From Brevibacillus borstelensis (GTDB lineage Bacteria; Bacillota; Bacilli; Brevibacillales; Brevibacillaceae), in contig NZ_RHHO01000044.1 in the NCBI RefSeq assembly GCF_003710865.1, positions 1 to 39,336 on the forward strand: DNA of 39,336 bases, read 5' to 3'. A program made the translations under genes and the position numbers. This document shows positions 8,371 to 15,560 of the stretch, piece by piece. Every line of letters starts with the position of its first letter. Within the stretch, counting starts at the first letter, position 1. Below the pieces are notes generated by a model. It was not told the origin of the DNA. It saw nothing but the letters and a program-made list of their open reading frames with translations, and did no database searches.

Positions 8371-8387
8371 GACCCTCTTGTGGGTCA
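8341..8387 (+). promoter_or_regulatory. Hairpin inside the IS left end, possible shield against read-through
   Basis: A 47-nt imperfect palindrome: 20 of 22 positions pair (one G-U) around an AAA loop, and TTTTGTGTTTT follows on the plus strand. In an RNA entering the IS from outside it would form a terminator-like hairpin before orfA. Some IS elements use such hairpins to block external activation of the transposase; for this element the role is inferred. Confidence 0.5.
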
Positions 8388-8433
8388 TTTTGTGTTTTAA
8401 TCAACCTAATTCGAAAACAGCGGGGGAAAATTT

Positions 8434-8877
8434 ATGGGCAAAAAAAGGAGCAGTTCAAAGATTTTTTCGGAGCATGAAATAAAGCAGCTGGAGTCGAATC
8501 CAAATGTCTTGCATGTAACGGATAAAAGTATTACGTATGCTCCAGCATTCATACTAGCTGCCGTTAAAGCATACATTAGCGGGCAAACACCTATGGAGAT
8601 CTTTCGTAACGCAGGTTTTGACGTAGATGTCATTGGTCATGACAAACCCCATCAGTGCTTAAAACGTTGGCGCAACACGTATTCAGATCTTGGAGAGAAC
8701 GGGCTTTTAGAGGAACAACGAGGGAAAGGCAGTACTGGCAGACCAACAGGAGAAAGGCTGTCTATGGAGGAAAAGCTAAAACGTGCCGAAGCTCGTATCA
8801 AGCTGCTCGAGGCGGAGAACGACTTTCTAAAAAAGCTCGATGCGCTCGAAACGCAGAAGATGGAGAGGAAACATTGA
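8434..8877 (+). CDS. IS3-family transposase OrfA (HTH protein)
   Basis: 147 residues. The N-terminal half holds a helix-turn-helix region (ISGQTPMEIFRNAGFDVDVI) and the C-terminal part is a leucine-zipper-like helix (KLKRAEARIKLLEAENDFLKKL). OrfA binds the IS ends. The A AAA AAG heptamer at 8829-8835 is in the correct phase for -1 frameshifting, giving an OrfAB fusion of about 448 residues, the active transposase in this family. GGGGG precedes the ATG. The orfA stop (TGA, 8875-8877) overlaps a TTG at 8874 that could start orfB by reinitiation. Confidence 0.9.
   Translation: MGKKRSSSKIFSEHEIKQLESNPNVLHVTDKSITYAPAFILAAVKAYISGQTPMEIFRNAGFDVDVIGHDKPHQCLKRWRNTYSDLGENGLLEEQRGKGSTGRPTGERLSMEEKLKRAEARIKLLEAENDFLKKLDALETQKMERKH
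8829..8835 (+). other. Programmed -1 ribosomal frameshift site
   Basis: A AAA AAG, read in the orfA phase as CTA AAA AAG. Slippage by -1 enters the orfB frame (KKARCARNAEDG...), which runs open to 9779. This is the standard heptamer of IS3-family elements. Confidence 0.8.
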
Positions 8878-9779
8878 CGCCTTCCGAGCGCTACCAATTG
8901 ATTAACCAAACCATCCGTCAACACAACTTGCAGCGAATGACACGTTATCTGTGTAAGCTTGCTTGCGTGAGCGCGAGCGGTTATTATCGCTGGCGTACTG
9001 CCGAAGAGGTTCGCCAGCTCCGTGAGGATGCTGATCAACACGACTTCCGACTTATCAAAGAGCACTTTGATGCTCTGCGTGGCAAGGCAGGAGCTCTTGT
9101 GATTAAAATGCGGATTGAACGTGTAGATGGCATAATCATGAACCATAAAAAGATTCGTCGATTAATGCGTAAATATAATCTTACAGCTACAATTAGACGT
9201 GCTAATCCTTATCGCAAAATGGCGAAAGCAACACAACAGCATCAGACATGCCCTAATCTGTTGAATCGCCGGTTTGACCAAGGGGAGCCAGAGAAAGTAC
9301 TGCTCACGGATATTACTTATATGCACTACGGTAATGGTCAATGTGCCTACCTCTCGGTAGTCAAAGATGGGACGACAAAACAGATCCTAGCTCACTATCT
9401 TTCTTCTTCCTTAGAACTTTCATTGGTAGAGCGTACACTAGAGAATCTGCTTGAACGACTTGATGGAAATATCCATCCAGATGCCATTCTCCACTCTGAT
9501 CAAGGCATGCATTATACACATCCTAAATTCCGTCTCCTCGTTAGGAAAGCAGGTTTTAAGCAGTCGATGTCCCGTAAGGGAAACTGCTGGGATAATGCTT
9601 CGATGGAATCGTTTTTCGGTCATATGAAGGATGATCTGGATTACAAGGAGTGCCAGACGATACAAGAGTTACGGGACCAAATCGACGATTATATCACATA
9701 TTACAACTCGGGTCGCTACCAATGGTCATTAAAAAAGATGACTCCTGATGAATTCAGAAGCCATCTTTTGACTGCCTAG
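8874..9779 (+). CDS. IS3-family transposase OrfB, DDE integrase domain
   Basis: About 301 residues from the TTG at 8874, or the C-terminal part of OrfAB by frameshift. An HTH_21-like region (ASGYYRWRTAEE, KIRRLMRKYNL) is followed by the rve/DDE catalytic core: first Asp in LLTDITYM, second in LHSDQGMHY, Glu in NASMESFFGHMK, then the usual YNSGRYQWSLKKMTPDEF C-terminal motif. All three catalytic residues are present and there is no interruption, so the enzyme looks intact. The frame is also open upstream to 8655, but that part overlaps orfA and is used only through frameshifting. Confidence 0.92.
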   Translation: MTPSERYQLINQTIRQHNLQRMTRYLCKLACVSASGYYRWRTAEEVRQLREDADQHDFRLIKEHFDALRGKAGALVIKMRIERVDGIIMNHKKIRRLMRKYNLTATIRRANPYRKMAKATQQHQTCPNLLNRRFDQGEPEKVLLTDITYMHYGNGQCAYLSVVKDGTTKQILAHYLSSSLELSLVERTLENLLERLDGNIHPDAILHSDQGMHYTHPKFRLLVRKAGFKQSMSRKGNCWDNASMESFFGHMKDDLDYKECQTIQELRDQIDDYITYYNSGRYQWSLKKMTPDEFRSHLLTA

Positions 9780-9785
9780 CTAATG

Positions 9786-9822
9786 GACTTTTTAAACTGT
9801 CTACATTTAAGGTCACAGTTCA
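9786..9822. repeat. Right terminal inverted repeat of the IS
   Basis: Ends GGTCACAGTTCA, the exact complement of the first 12 bp of the left end, with weaker pairing further in. Confidence 0.8.
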
Positions 9823-9825
9823 CCA
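9823..9825. repeat. Target-site duplication CCA, right copy
   Basis: CCA directly after the right IS end; matches 8331-8333. Confidence 0.85.
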
Positions 9826-9846
9826 AGCAGTAGTCCATGTTTTTTT
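9823..9846 (-). terminator. 5' arm of the split hag terminator
   Basis: On the hag transcript this arm is the 19-nt sequence at 9828-9846, beginning just after the stop codon. Its partner is now at 8311-8329, beyond the IS. Alone it cannot form the hairpin without pairing across about 1.5 kb. Confidence 0.85.
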
Positions 9847-9856
9847 AAATTGCTGA

Positions 9857-10681
9857 TTAACGAAGCAGTTGCAATACGCCTTGCGGCAGTTGGTTAGCCT
9901 GAGCCAGCATCGCTTGAGAAGCTTGAGTCAGGATGTTGTTCTTCGTGAACTGCATTTGCTCTTTCGCCATATCTACGTCGCGGATACGGGACTCAGCTGC
10001 AGTCAGGTTCTCGGAAGTGATGTTCAGGTTGTTGATAGTGTTTTCCAAGCGGTTTTGGTTTGCACCCAGATAGGAACGGGCTTTACTTACATTATTGATC
10101 TGAGTTTCGATCGCACCCAATACAGCAGATGCTCCACCTTGGCTGCCGATGTCCCAGCCGCTTACAGCTGTAGCTACAGCACTCAGGTTGAAGCTGGAAA
10201 CAGTCAGAGTCAGAACTTGACCTGCAGCCTCACCAATTTGCAGCTTGATATCTTTGCCGCTGTTGCCGTTGAGCAAATGAATTCCGTTGAAAGTAGTGTT
10301 GTCTTTAATATTTTTGATTTCCTTGGTCAGTTCAGACAGCTCTTCTTGCAGACGAGCGCGGTCAGCATCGTCACCATAGGTACCGTTCGCAGATTGAGTA
10401 GCGATTTCTTTAATGCGAACCAGCATGTTGTTTACAGTTTGCAGAGCGCCCTCAGCAGTTTGGATCAGGGAGATACCGTCTTGGGAGTTGCGGGAAGCTT
10501 GCTCCATACCACGGATTTGTGCACGCATACGCTCGGAGATGGAAAGACCAGCAGCGTCGTCAGCAGCGCGGTTGATGCGGTAGCCGGAAGACAGCTTCTC
10601 AACGTTTTTCGCCAAAGAGCCAGTGTTTACGCCCAGTTGACGGTGAGTGTTCATTGCAGAAATATTGTGGTTGATAATCAT
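9857..10681 (-). CDS. hag: Flagellin
   Basis: 274 residues with the conserved N-terminal D0/D1 region (MIINHNISAMNTHRQL, KLSSGYRINRAADDAAGLSISERMRAQIRGM) and C-terminal D1/D0 region (ESRIRDVDMAKEQMQFTKNNILTQASQAMLAQAN, ending LPQGVLQLLR). The central variable part is short (~residues 145-190: Ser/Thr/Gly-rich) and is where Maf-dependent glycosylation would be expected. It forms the filament. A strong AAGGAGG lies 8 nt before the ATG. The leader has a CsrA-type hairpin and a sigma-D-type promoter. Its terminator is split by the IS. Confidence 0.97.
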   Translation of the reverse strand: MIINHNISAMNTHRQLGVNTGSLAKNVEKLSSGYRINRAADDAAGLSISERMRAQIRGMEQASRNSQDGISLIQTAEGALQTVNNMLVRIKEIATQSANGTYGDDADRARLQEELSELTKEIKNIKDNTTFNGIHLLNGNSGKDIKLQIGEAAGQVLTLTVSSFNLSAVATAVSGWDIGSQGGASAVLGAIETQINNVSKARSYLGANQNRLENTINNLNITSENLTAAESRIRDVDMAKEQMQFTKNNILTQASQAMLAQANQLPQGVLQLLR

Positions 10682-10704
10682 TTCTGTTTCCTCCTTGATT
10701 TTCG

Positions 10705-10726
10705 GCAGTCACGTCCCTGTGACTGC
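10705..10726 (-). promoter_or_regulatory. CsrA-binding hairpin in the hag leader
   Basis: On the hag mRNA an 8-bp perfect stem (GCAGUCAC/GUGACUGC) holds the loop AGGGAC. The core CACAGGGACGUG closely fits the CsrA target consensus RUACARGGAUGU with GGA in a loop. A second GGA lies in the Shine-Dalgarno (AAGGAGG) 20 nt downstream. In Bacillus CsrA binds two such sites to block hag translation until FliW removes it; csrA and fliW are the neighbouring genes here. Confidence 0.75.
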
Positions 10727-10745
10727 TGCAAGTAATTGGGAACCA

Positions 10746-10765
10746 TCGCAATCGCGCGCTTGCGA
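10746..10765 (-). promoter_or_regulatory. Second hairpin in the hag leader
   Basis: TCGCAA/TTGCGA arms with an 8-nt GC-rich loop, upstream of the CsrA-type hairpin. GGGAA and TTCCC just outside could add a second stem. It may stabilise the 5' end of the abundant hag mRNA; the role is inferred. Confidence 0.4.
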
Positions 10766-10784
10766 CCTTTTCCCTACATTTTTA

Positions 10785-10812
10785 TTATCGGAATAGGGTC
10801 GTAGGACCTTTA
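10785..10812 (-). promoter_or_regulatory. Sigma-D-type promoter of hag
   Basis: Minus strand: TAAA, 16 nt, TCCGATAA. It lies ~104 nt upstream of the hag ATG, leaving a leader of about 95 nt that holds the CsrA hairpin and the Shine-Dalgarno. Confidence 0.8.
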
Positions 10813-10843
10813 GTGTTTTTTCTACTTTTTTCTTCGGAAAAAC

Positions 10844-10876
10844 AAAAAAAGTGACGATCATTTTATTGATCATCAC
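10844..10876 (-). terminator. Terminator of the flgM-csrA operon
   Basis: A 10-bp stem with one mismatch (10851-10860 with 10867-10876), 6-nt loop, then seven T on the minus strand. The csrA stop codon sits in the loop. It separates the operon from the hag promoter. Confidence 0.85.
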
Positions 10877-11108
10877 CCGGTTGTGTTTTCCTGAGTACTT
10901 CTTTCATCTTGGCCCAGTCCGTTTGGTGCTGGGTGGCCAGTCTGTTTTCTTCCTGGATTGCCTCGTAAATCTCCTTGCGGTATACCTCGACGTTGCGTGG
11001 GGCCTCAATCCCTATGCGGACTGTATCGCCCTCTACGGCGATCACTTTGATTTCAATGGTGTCGCCAATCATGATCGATTCATTTTTTTTGCGGGATAAA
11101 ACGAGCAT
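10863..11108 (-). CDS. csrA: Carbon storage regulator CsrA
   Basis: 81 residues. [25 protein letters not shown] and [26 protein letters not shown] are the full CsrA fold, including the RNA-contacting L4/R6 strand and the GIEAPRxVxVxRxE strand. It is a homodimeric RNA-binding repressor; in Bacillus its main target is the hag leader, and it is antagonised by FliW. The C-terminal extension after residue 55 is a short charged tail usual in Bacillota. It follows fliW by 11 nt, and the predicted target hairpin lies only about 140 nt downstream of its stop. Confidence 0.96.
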   Translation of the reverse strand: MLVLSRKKNESIMIGDTIEIKVIAVEGDTVRIGIEAPRNVEVYRKEIYEAIQEENRLATQHQTDWAKMKEVLRKTQPGDDQ

Positions 11109-11119
11109 GGGCTCACCAC

Positions 11120-11533
11120 CTATTCTGTCACGGCCGCTCTGGGTTCTAGCAACGGCTGGCGAATGGAATAACGGTCATCTTGCAAAATCACCTGTCTTGC
11201 CATGCGTTTTCCCAGATTGACGACGATCGGAGCCTTCAGGTTGGCCGTTACCTGATTTTCTCTAACGGTAATAATGACAAATACTCCGATTGGTGTATCC
11301 TCTTCGATGCTGAGCGCCGTTTTCGCTGCTTCCGTCAGGGAAAACTCATACTCCGGAAAAAAGACGAAGGGATTGACTACCCAAAATCCGACTTCTTCTT
11401 CTTCGGCAGATTGAATCAAAAAAAACGGACTTTCCTCCTCCTGCTTCAGCAGGAAAAACTGCAGATCGCCAAACCCTGGTATTCCATCCTCAAAAAACAG
11501 TTTGCCCAATTCCACCTGTTGGTTTGCATTCAT
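11120..11533 (-). CDS. fliW: Flagellar assembly factor FliW
   Basis: About 137 residues. The family core is visible: [42 protein letters not shown] and [20 protein letters not shown]. FliW binds either flagellin or CsrA: when flagellin is exported, freed FliW takes CsrA off the hag mRNA. The start at 11533 is chosen because GAGGG lies 6 nt before it and the family starts there; a frame extension to 11566 would overlap the upstream gene. It is directly before csrA. Confidence 0.95.
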   Translation of the reverse strand: MNANQQVELGKLFFEDGIPGFGDLQFFLLKQEEESPFFLIQSAEEEEVGFWVVNPFVFFPEYEFSLTEAAKTALSIEEDTPIGVFVIITVRENQVTANLKAPIVVNLGKRMARQVILQDDRYSIRQPLLEPRAAVTE

Positions 11534-11546
11534 AATCGTCCCTCGC

Positions 11547-12122
11547 TTATACGCTTCGATCAACAAAAATGCCTACCGCTTCCATCTGGAGGCTTGGCCA
11601 TTTCAAGATATAAGGCTCTACTTTTCCGGGCGTATACGTATGGACCGGCGGCTTCAGGACCGGATCCATCCTCATCCCGTTTCGCTTTACATCGATCACG
11701 ACCGGTTTCTTTTCAAACTGTACGTGCACACCCTCATCCAGGGAAGCAGCCGGAGGTGTGTAGCCGTCTCTCAGCAAAATTCCTCTGTCCAAAGCCAGAT
11801 CGGCAATGGGGTTTCCCCCGGATTCGATCCGCATCATCGTATCGCCTTCGTAGCTGATTTGGCCGATCGCTTCCAGGAGCTTTGACCTTCCGTAGGAAGC
11901 GATGTTGTCGCTAAATTCCATGCTTGTCATGATGCCGATGTTGCTGCGGGCCTGACTCGCATCGAGAGACATCTCCATTCGGCCTTGCTGGATTGTGAGA
12001 ACTGCGGGCTCTTGGCGCAAATTCATCTCGGCGCGAGGCTGTTCAATTTCCTGAACAGGCTTTCGTATGTTCAATCCAAGCTGGACGAAGGTGCTCTGCA
12101 TCCGTATGTACGGCAACTGCAT
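11547..12122 (-). CDS. yviE: DUF6470 family protein (YviE-like)
   Basis: 191 residues, no signal peptide or membrane segment. It sits between flgL and fliW exactly where Bacillus subtilis has yviE. Features include a QLGLNIRKP start region, IQQGRMEMSLDASQARSNIGI in the first half, and a proline-rich C terminus. The function is unknown; conservation of position in the flagellar operon suggests a filament- or hook-related role. GGGAGG lies 8 nt before the ATG. Name by synteny. Confidence 0.8.
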   Translation of the reverse strand: MQLPYIRMQSTFVQLGLNIRKPVQEIEQPRAEMNLRQEPAVLTIQQGRMEMSLDASQARSNIGIMTSMEFSDNIASYGRSKLLEAIGQISYEGDTMMRIESGGNPIADLALDRGILLRDGYTPPAASLDEGVHVQFEKKPVVIDVKRNGMRMDPVLKPPVHTYTPGKVEPYILKWPSLQMEAVGIFVDRSV

Positions 12123-12146
12123 CCTTCCAACCTCCCTTCACTCAGG

Positions 12147-13049
12147 TCAACGCAGGAAGTCCAACAATGTCGGCTGGATGATCCGTGCACCAGCCCCCAA
12201 GGCAGATCGGTGTACGCCTTCCTGTGTTTTCAGGTTGGTGATGACCTCGGCGATGTCTGCATCCTCGTTTTTGGACATTAATTCTTTAATGTTAACTTCC
12301 TGTACGTTCAGGCGCTCTCCAATCAATTCGATGCGATTGACACGCGCTCCGAGTGTTGCTCGTTCCGCCAGCAGATTGTCGTATTGCTGGGAGATTTCGT
12401 CCTGGAATTGGGCTGCTGACCTTCCATTGTTCAACTCTTCGATTATATTGTCCAATACTTTAAACATGTTCCCCGCATTATCCGGATAATTGAATATCTT
12501 TTGGGCATTGATATTGGCAGCAGCAAATACATTCTGACTTAATTCGAGAAGCACTTCCGAGCTGTTTTTGTTGATAAAATCCCCTTTTCCGCCATTTGCA
12601 TTTTCATCGTACGGGGCTTTGTCTGTTTCGGTACCGGCAAAGATGTACTTGCCGTTGATCGTTTGGTTTGCAAGCGTCCCCAGATGCTTTTTCAGCTCCG
12701 CTATTTCCGCTCCCATGGTCTTCAAATCATCCGGCGAAGTGGCTCCGTTCCCTGAATACACAAGCAGCTCGCTGACACGCTTCATGACGTTTCCCACTTC
12801 ATCCAGCGTCTTGTCAGTCAAATCCATCCAGGACATTGCCTCACTGGCATTGCGCTTATACTGATCATTTTCCATTTGGGAAGAACGATAGAACATTCCC
12901 CTGGTCGCCACTACAGGGTCATCGGATGGGAGGTTGATCTTCCTTCCGGATGCAAGCTGTTGCTGCATCTTGTCCATATTCAGCATCGATTTATGCAAAT
13001 TGCGGAGCATGTTGCTGTTCAGCATGTTTTGCGTGACACGCAAGGCCAT
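12147..13049 (-). CDS. flgL: Flagellar hook-associated protein FlgL (HAP3)
   Basis: About 300 residues. The N terminus MALRVTQNMLNSNMLRNLHKSMLNMDKMQQQLASGRKINLPSDDPVVATRGMFYRS is the flagellin-like FlgL signature, and the C-terminal helix (TNLKTQEGVHRSALGAGARIIQPTLLDFL) is also typical. FlgL joins the hook to the filament together with FlgK. The start at 13049 has GAGGG 7 nt upstream; the ATG two codons earlier sits too close to it. It lies between flgK and the DUF6470 gene. Confidence 0.95.
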   Translation of the reverse strand: MALRVTQNMLNSNMLRNLHKSMLNMDKMQQQLASGRKINLPSDDPVVATRGMFYRSSQMENDQYKRNASEAMSWMDLTDKTLDEVGNVMKRVSELLVYSGNGATSPDDLKTMGAEIAELKKHLGTLANQTINGKYIFAGTETDKAPYDENANGGKGDFINKNSSEVLLELSQNVFAAANINAQKIFNYPDNAGNMFKVLDNIIEELNNGRSAAQFQDEISQQYDNLLAERATLGARVNRIELIGERLNVQEVNIKELMSKNEDADIAEVITNLKTQEGVHRSALGAGARIIQPTLLDFLR

Positions 13050-13082
13050 GTTCATTCCCTCATTTCAATTAAGCTGTAAAAA

Positions 13083-14558
13083 TCACAAGCCCACTCGACC
13101 CATACCGTTGATCACTTTATCCAAAATCTCATCCATGCTTGTCATGACACGTGCGGAAGCGGTGTAAGCGTGCTGGTATTTCACCAATTCGGCCATTTCA
13201 TCGTCGATGGATACTCCGGATACGGATTGGCGCTGGTTGTCAATCGTTCCCACAATCATCTCCGCATTTTGTTGATTCCGCACCGCCTCTTGGGCGTCGA
13301 TGCCCAACTGGCCGATTGTATAACGGTAATAGTCGTCTAAAGAAGAGCTTTCCTTCAAATCATTGGGTCCTGGACCGGGTTGGAGCACCTTGAACTTGAT
13401 TGCCGCGATTGCGAGAGCGTTTTTGTTGTTTCCGGCTGCATTTCCGCCGGTTTCCGGCTGTGCGGCTGCAATCGCATCCAGGCTCGCCAGGATCGCCGGA
13501 TTAATGGTGATCGTCCCCGCCCCTTTTGGATAGTCCTTTCCTCCTGCCGGAGTGGATGCATCTACAAAAAACGGCAAGTCTTGCGGTCCCCCGTTTTTCA
13601 TATCGTTTAAACTGACGCCTGTTCGATGGACATCGTTAATTTCTTTGGTCAGGTTGATCGCCAGTACGTCCAAACGGTGCATGAGATTGGGAACGATTTG
13701 ATTCCGGGACTCGTACACGCCAGCCATATACCCTGTCGTTGGCACAAATACGCCGCCCTCCAGCGTCATATCGAGCATCCCGTCGGCATTCTGTTGTGTC
13801 GCTACCGGCAGGGACTGGATGCCGTTCACGAAGTTTCGGTTCTCGATCGTAACGTTTACCATCCCGTTGGCAGCCGGCGTCACTTTCACTTCGACCAGCT
13901 TGGACAGCTTGTCGAGCAGAACATCCCGTTGGTCGTAAAGGTCATTCGGCGTATAGCCATGCGGTACGATATCTCCGATTTGCCGGTTCAGACTGGCAAT
14001 CTGCTGTCCGAGGGAGTTGATCTCCATAGCCTTAACGCCTACCACGTTATTAAGATCCCTCTGCACTTCCTCCAGATGCTTATACAGACTGTTAAACGTA
14101 TCGGCAACCGCCTTCGACCGCTCCCTGACGACAGCTCGTGCCGACGTGTTGGTCGGGTCTTTGGCAAGATCCTGCCATGCCTGCCACATCTGGTCCATTA
14201 CCTTTTGAAGTCCGGTATCGGATGGCTCGTTCATAATACCTTCCAGCTTTTCCAACGTTTCCAGGCGGCCGTCCCAGTAGCCTTGACGCTTGTGCTCATT
14301 TCTGAATTGCGCATCAAGAAAATCTTCCCGCAATCGTTGCAAGCTTACGACATTAACCCCTGTTCCCAGCAGGCCGGGTTCGATCGTTGCCATCATGCCA
14401 GGGTACGGCAGCCCCGTTGTCGCCTGCATATTGGCTCTCTGACGCGTATATCCTTCCGTATTCGCGTTTGAGATGTTGTGTCCCGTCGTATTCAGGGCAG
14501 ATTGCTGCGCGAACAATCCGCGCTTGCTTACTTCTATTCCGTGAAAGGTAGAGCGCAT
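13083..14558 (-). CDS. flgK: Flagellar hook-associated protein FlgK (HAP1)
   Basis: 491 residues. N-terminal rod-type motif (GIEVSKRGLFAQQSALNTTGHNISNANTEGYTRQRANM) and C-terminal flagellar basal-body rod motif (VSIDDEMAELVKYQHAYTASARVMTSMDEILDKVINGM). The protein sits at the hook-filament junction next to the hook. The middle contains the usual QIASLNRQIGDIVPHGYTPNDLYDQRDVLLDKLSKLVEV segment. AGAGGTG precedes the ATG. It is in an operon with flgN and flgL. Confidence 0.96.
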   Translation of the reverse strand: MRSTFHGIEVSKRGLFAQQSALNTTGHNISNANTEGYTRQRANMQATTGLPYPGMMATIEPGLLGTGVNVVSLQRLREDFLDAQFRNEHKRQGYWDGRLETLEKLEGIMNEPSDTGLQKVMDQMWQAWQDLAKDPTNTSARAVVRERSKAVADTFNSLYKHLEEVQRDLNNVVGVKAMEINSLGQQIASLNRQIGDIVPHGYTPNDLYDQRDVLLDKLSKLVEVKVTPAANGMVNVTIENRNFVNGIQSLPVATQQNADGMLDMTLEGGVFVPTTGYMAGVYESRNQIVPNLMHRLDVLAINLTKEINDVHRTGVSLNDMKNGGPQDLPFFVDASTPAGGKDYPKGAGTITINPAILASLDAIAAAQPETGGNAAGNNKNALAIAAIKFKVLQPGPGPNDLKESSSLDDYYRYTIGQLGIDAQEAVRNQQNAEMIVGTIDNQRQSVSGVSIDDEMAELVKYQHAYTASARVMTSMDEILDKVINGMGRVGL

Positions 14559-14584
14559 ATCGGCACCTCTTTACTTTATTTTCC

Positions 14585-15088
14585 TCATGCTTTTTTGTTA
14601 AAAAACGTCCGTGCATGGTTTCGATACCCATCCGCCCTTGCTGTCCTGCCGTAGATAAAGTCATCCTCCGGCGAGTCCGTAAGCAGATCCAGGGTCATAG
14701 TTACAAATGAAAGAGACTGCTCCAGCAGCTGCTGATTCAATTCGTTCGCTTTTCGCAGTTCGGAAACAATCCGTGTCAACTCATCCCGAGCCTTCATCAA
14801 GCGGGCCTTCTCTTCCGGGCTGGTCGTCAGCTTGATCAATTCCGCCAGGGTGCCGTTGTCGCGGTGAATGCCTTGCTCGGCAAACATTTGGGCAACGAGA
14901 GATTGGCGCGTGTCCTCGGCCGCACTCACGGCTTTGATCAGCTTTTTCTCCTGAGTGGCAATGGCCAGCAGTTGATCCACGTCGCCTTTGATTAAGACTT
15001 CCTTTTTTTGCACCGCCAACGTCTGCAACGCCTTATGCAGCTCGATCAAGTTGTCGAGCAGCTCGTAGAGGTTGCTCCATTTCGCCAT
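14585..15088 (-). CDS. flgN: FlgN-family export chaperone
   Basis: 167 residues, all-helical, with long amphipathic segments (LYELLDNLIELHKALQTLAVQKKEVLIKGDVDQLLAIATQEKKLIKAV), the pattern of FlgN proteins, which chaperone FlgK and FlgL to the export gate. It is immediately upstream of flgK, as expected (yvyG in Bacillus). GGAGGG precedes the ATG. The C-terminal 25 residues are basic and low in structure. Confidence 0.88.
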   Translation of the reverse strand: MAKWSNLYELLDNLIELHKALQTLAVQKKEVLIKGDVDQLLAIATQEKKLIKAVSAAEDTRQSLVAQMFAEQGIHRDNGTLAELIKLTTSPEEKARLMKARDELTRIVSELRKANELNQQLLEQSLSFVTMTLDLLTDSPEDDFIYGRTARADGYRNHARTFFNKKA

Positions 15089-15121
15089 GCTGCTCCCTCC
15101 ACTCCGTTGATCTCCTCAGCC

Positions 15122-15397
15122 CTACAGCTTGCGCCAGAAGGAGAGGAACTTCTCTGCGATCTTGTCGCTTGGGACCTTGTACGTTCCCTCTTCCACCTGC
15201 TTCTTCAGGTTGTTTACCTTTTCTCTCCGTTCAGGAGACTGGGGGTCTTCCACCTGTTTCAACATTTCCAGCGCTTCATTCGAAATGTTGACCTCGTCCT
15301 TGCCCATCGGGATACGCCCGTTTTTGGCCGCCGGAGCCTTTCCCGTGTTGTTGTATGCATTGATCATGCCTGTGCGATTAGGTTCGTTAATTCGCAT
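15122..15397 (-). CDS. flgM: Anti-sigma factor FlgM
   Basis: 91 residues. MRINEPNRTGMINAYNN at the start and a helical C-terminal half (ERREKVNNLKKQVEEGTYKVPSDKIAEKFLSF) with the VPSDKIAEKLL-type sigma-binding motif. FlgM holds the flagellar sigma factor (sigma-D) until the hook is done and FlgM is exported. GAGAGG lies ~11 nt before the ATG. A terminator lies upstream, so flgM needs its own promoter; the candidate at 15517-15544 is sigma-D-like, which would be feedback control. Confidence 0.93.
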   Translation of the reverse strand: MRINEPNRTGMINAYNNTGKAPAAKNGRIPMGKDEVNISNEALEMLKQVEDPQSPERREKVNNLKKQVEEGTYKVPSDKIAEKFLSFWRKL

Positions 15398-15479
15398 CTA
15401 TTACCCATCCTCTCAAACCGAAAAAACTTGGCAATCCATTCGTCTCCGCATCGCTGCCGTTTCATCTATAGGGAGAACG

Positions 15480-15523
15480 AAAAAAAGAAAACCGACGATA
15501 CTGTCTCTTAGTAGTATCATCGG
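15480..15523 (-). terminator. Terminator between yvyF and flgM
   Basis: An 11-bp stem with one internal mismatch (15492-15502 with 15513-15523), 10-nt loop, followed on the minus strand by a T-rich run to 15480. Its 5' arm overlaps the -10 box of the candidate flgM promoter. Confidence 0.8.
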
Positions 15524-15544
15524 CAATTTCCCTTTGGTCGATTA
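15517..15544 (-). promoter_or_regulatory. Candidate sigma-D promoter of flgM, nested in the yvyF terminator
   Basis: Minus strand: TAAT, 16 nt, GCCGATGA. The spacing equals that of the hag and flaG promoters. Transcription would start inside the terminator hairpin, so the new RNA lacks the 5' arm and should not terminate. Confidence 0.5.
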
Positions 15545-15560
15545 GGTTTTTTCGCGAAAA

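Larger units (their letters stand above)
8334..9822 (+). mobile_element. Complete IS3-family insertion sequence, 1489 bp
   Basis: The ends are TG...CA: both begin TGAACTGTGACC read inward, and similarity continues imperfectly for about 37 bp (TAA, ATG, GACA, TTTAAAAA blocks in register). A CCA duplication flanks it. Inside are orfA and a -1 frame orfB with a DDE transposase, joined by an A AAA AAG slippery site: a canonical IS3 layout, IS150-like in having an HTH orfA. Both reading frames are open, so it may be active. It is transcribed on the plus strand, against the flagellar genes, and splits the hag terminator loop. Confidence 0.93.

Noticed and set aside
8311..9846. The 19-bp inverted repeat AAAAAAACATGGACTACTG as the IS terminal repeat
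   Set aside because: The CCA duplication and shared TGAACTGTGACC place the IS ends inside it; the 19-bp arms restore the hag terminator when joined.
9869..10735. Plus-strand 288-codon ORF opposite hag
   Set aside because: Shadow of the hag frame, low complexity, no ribosome site.
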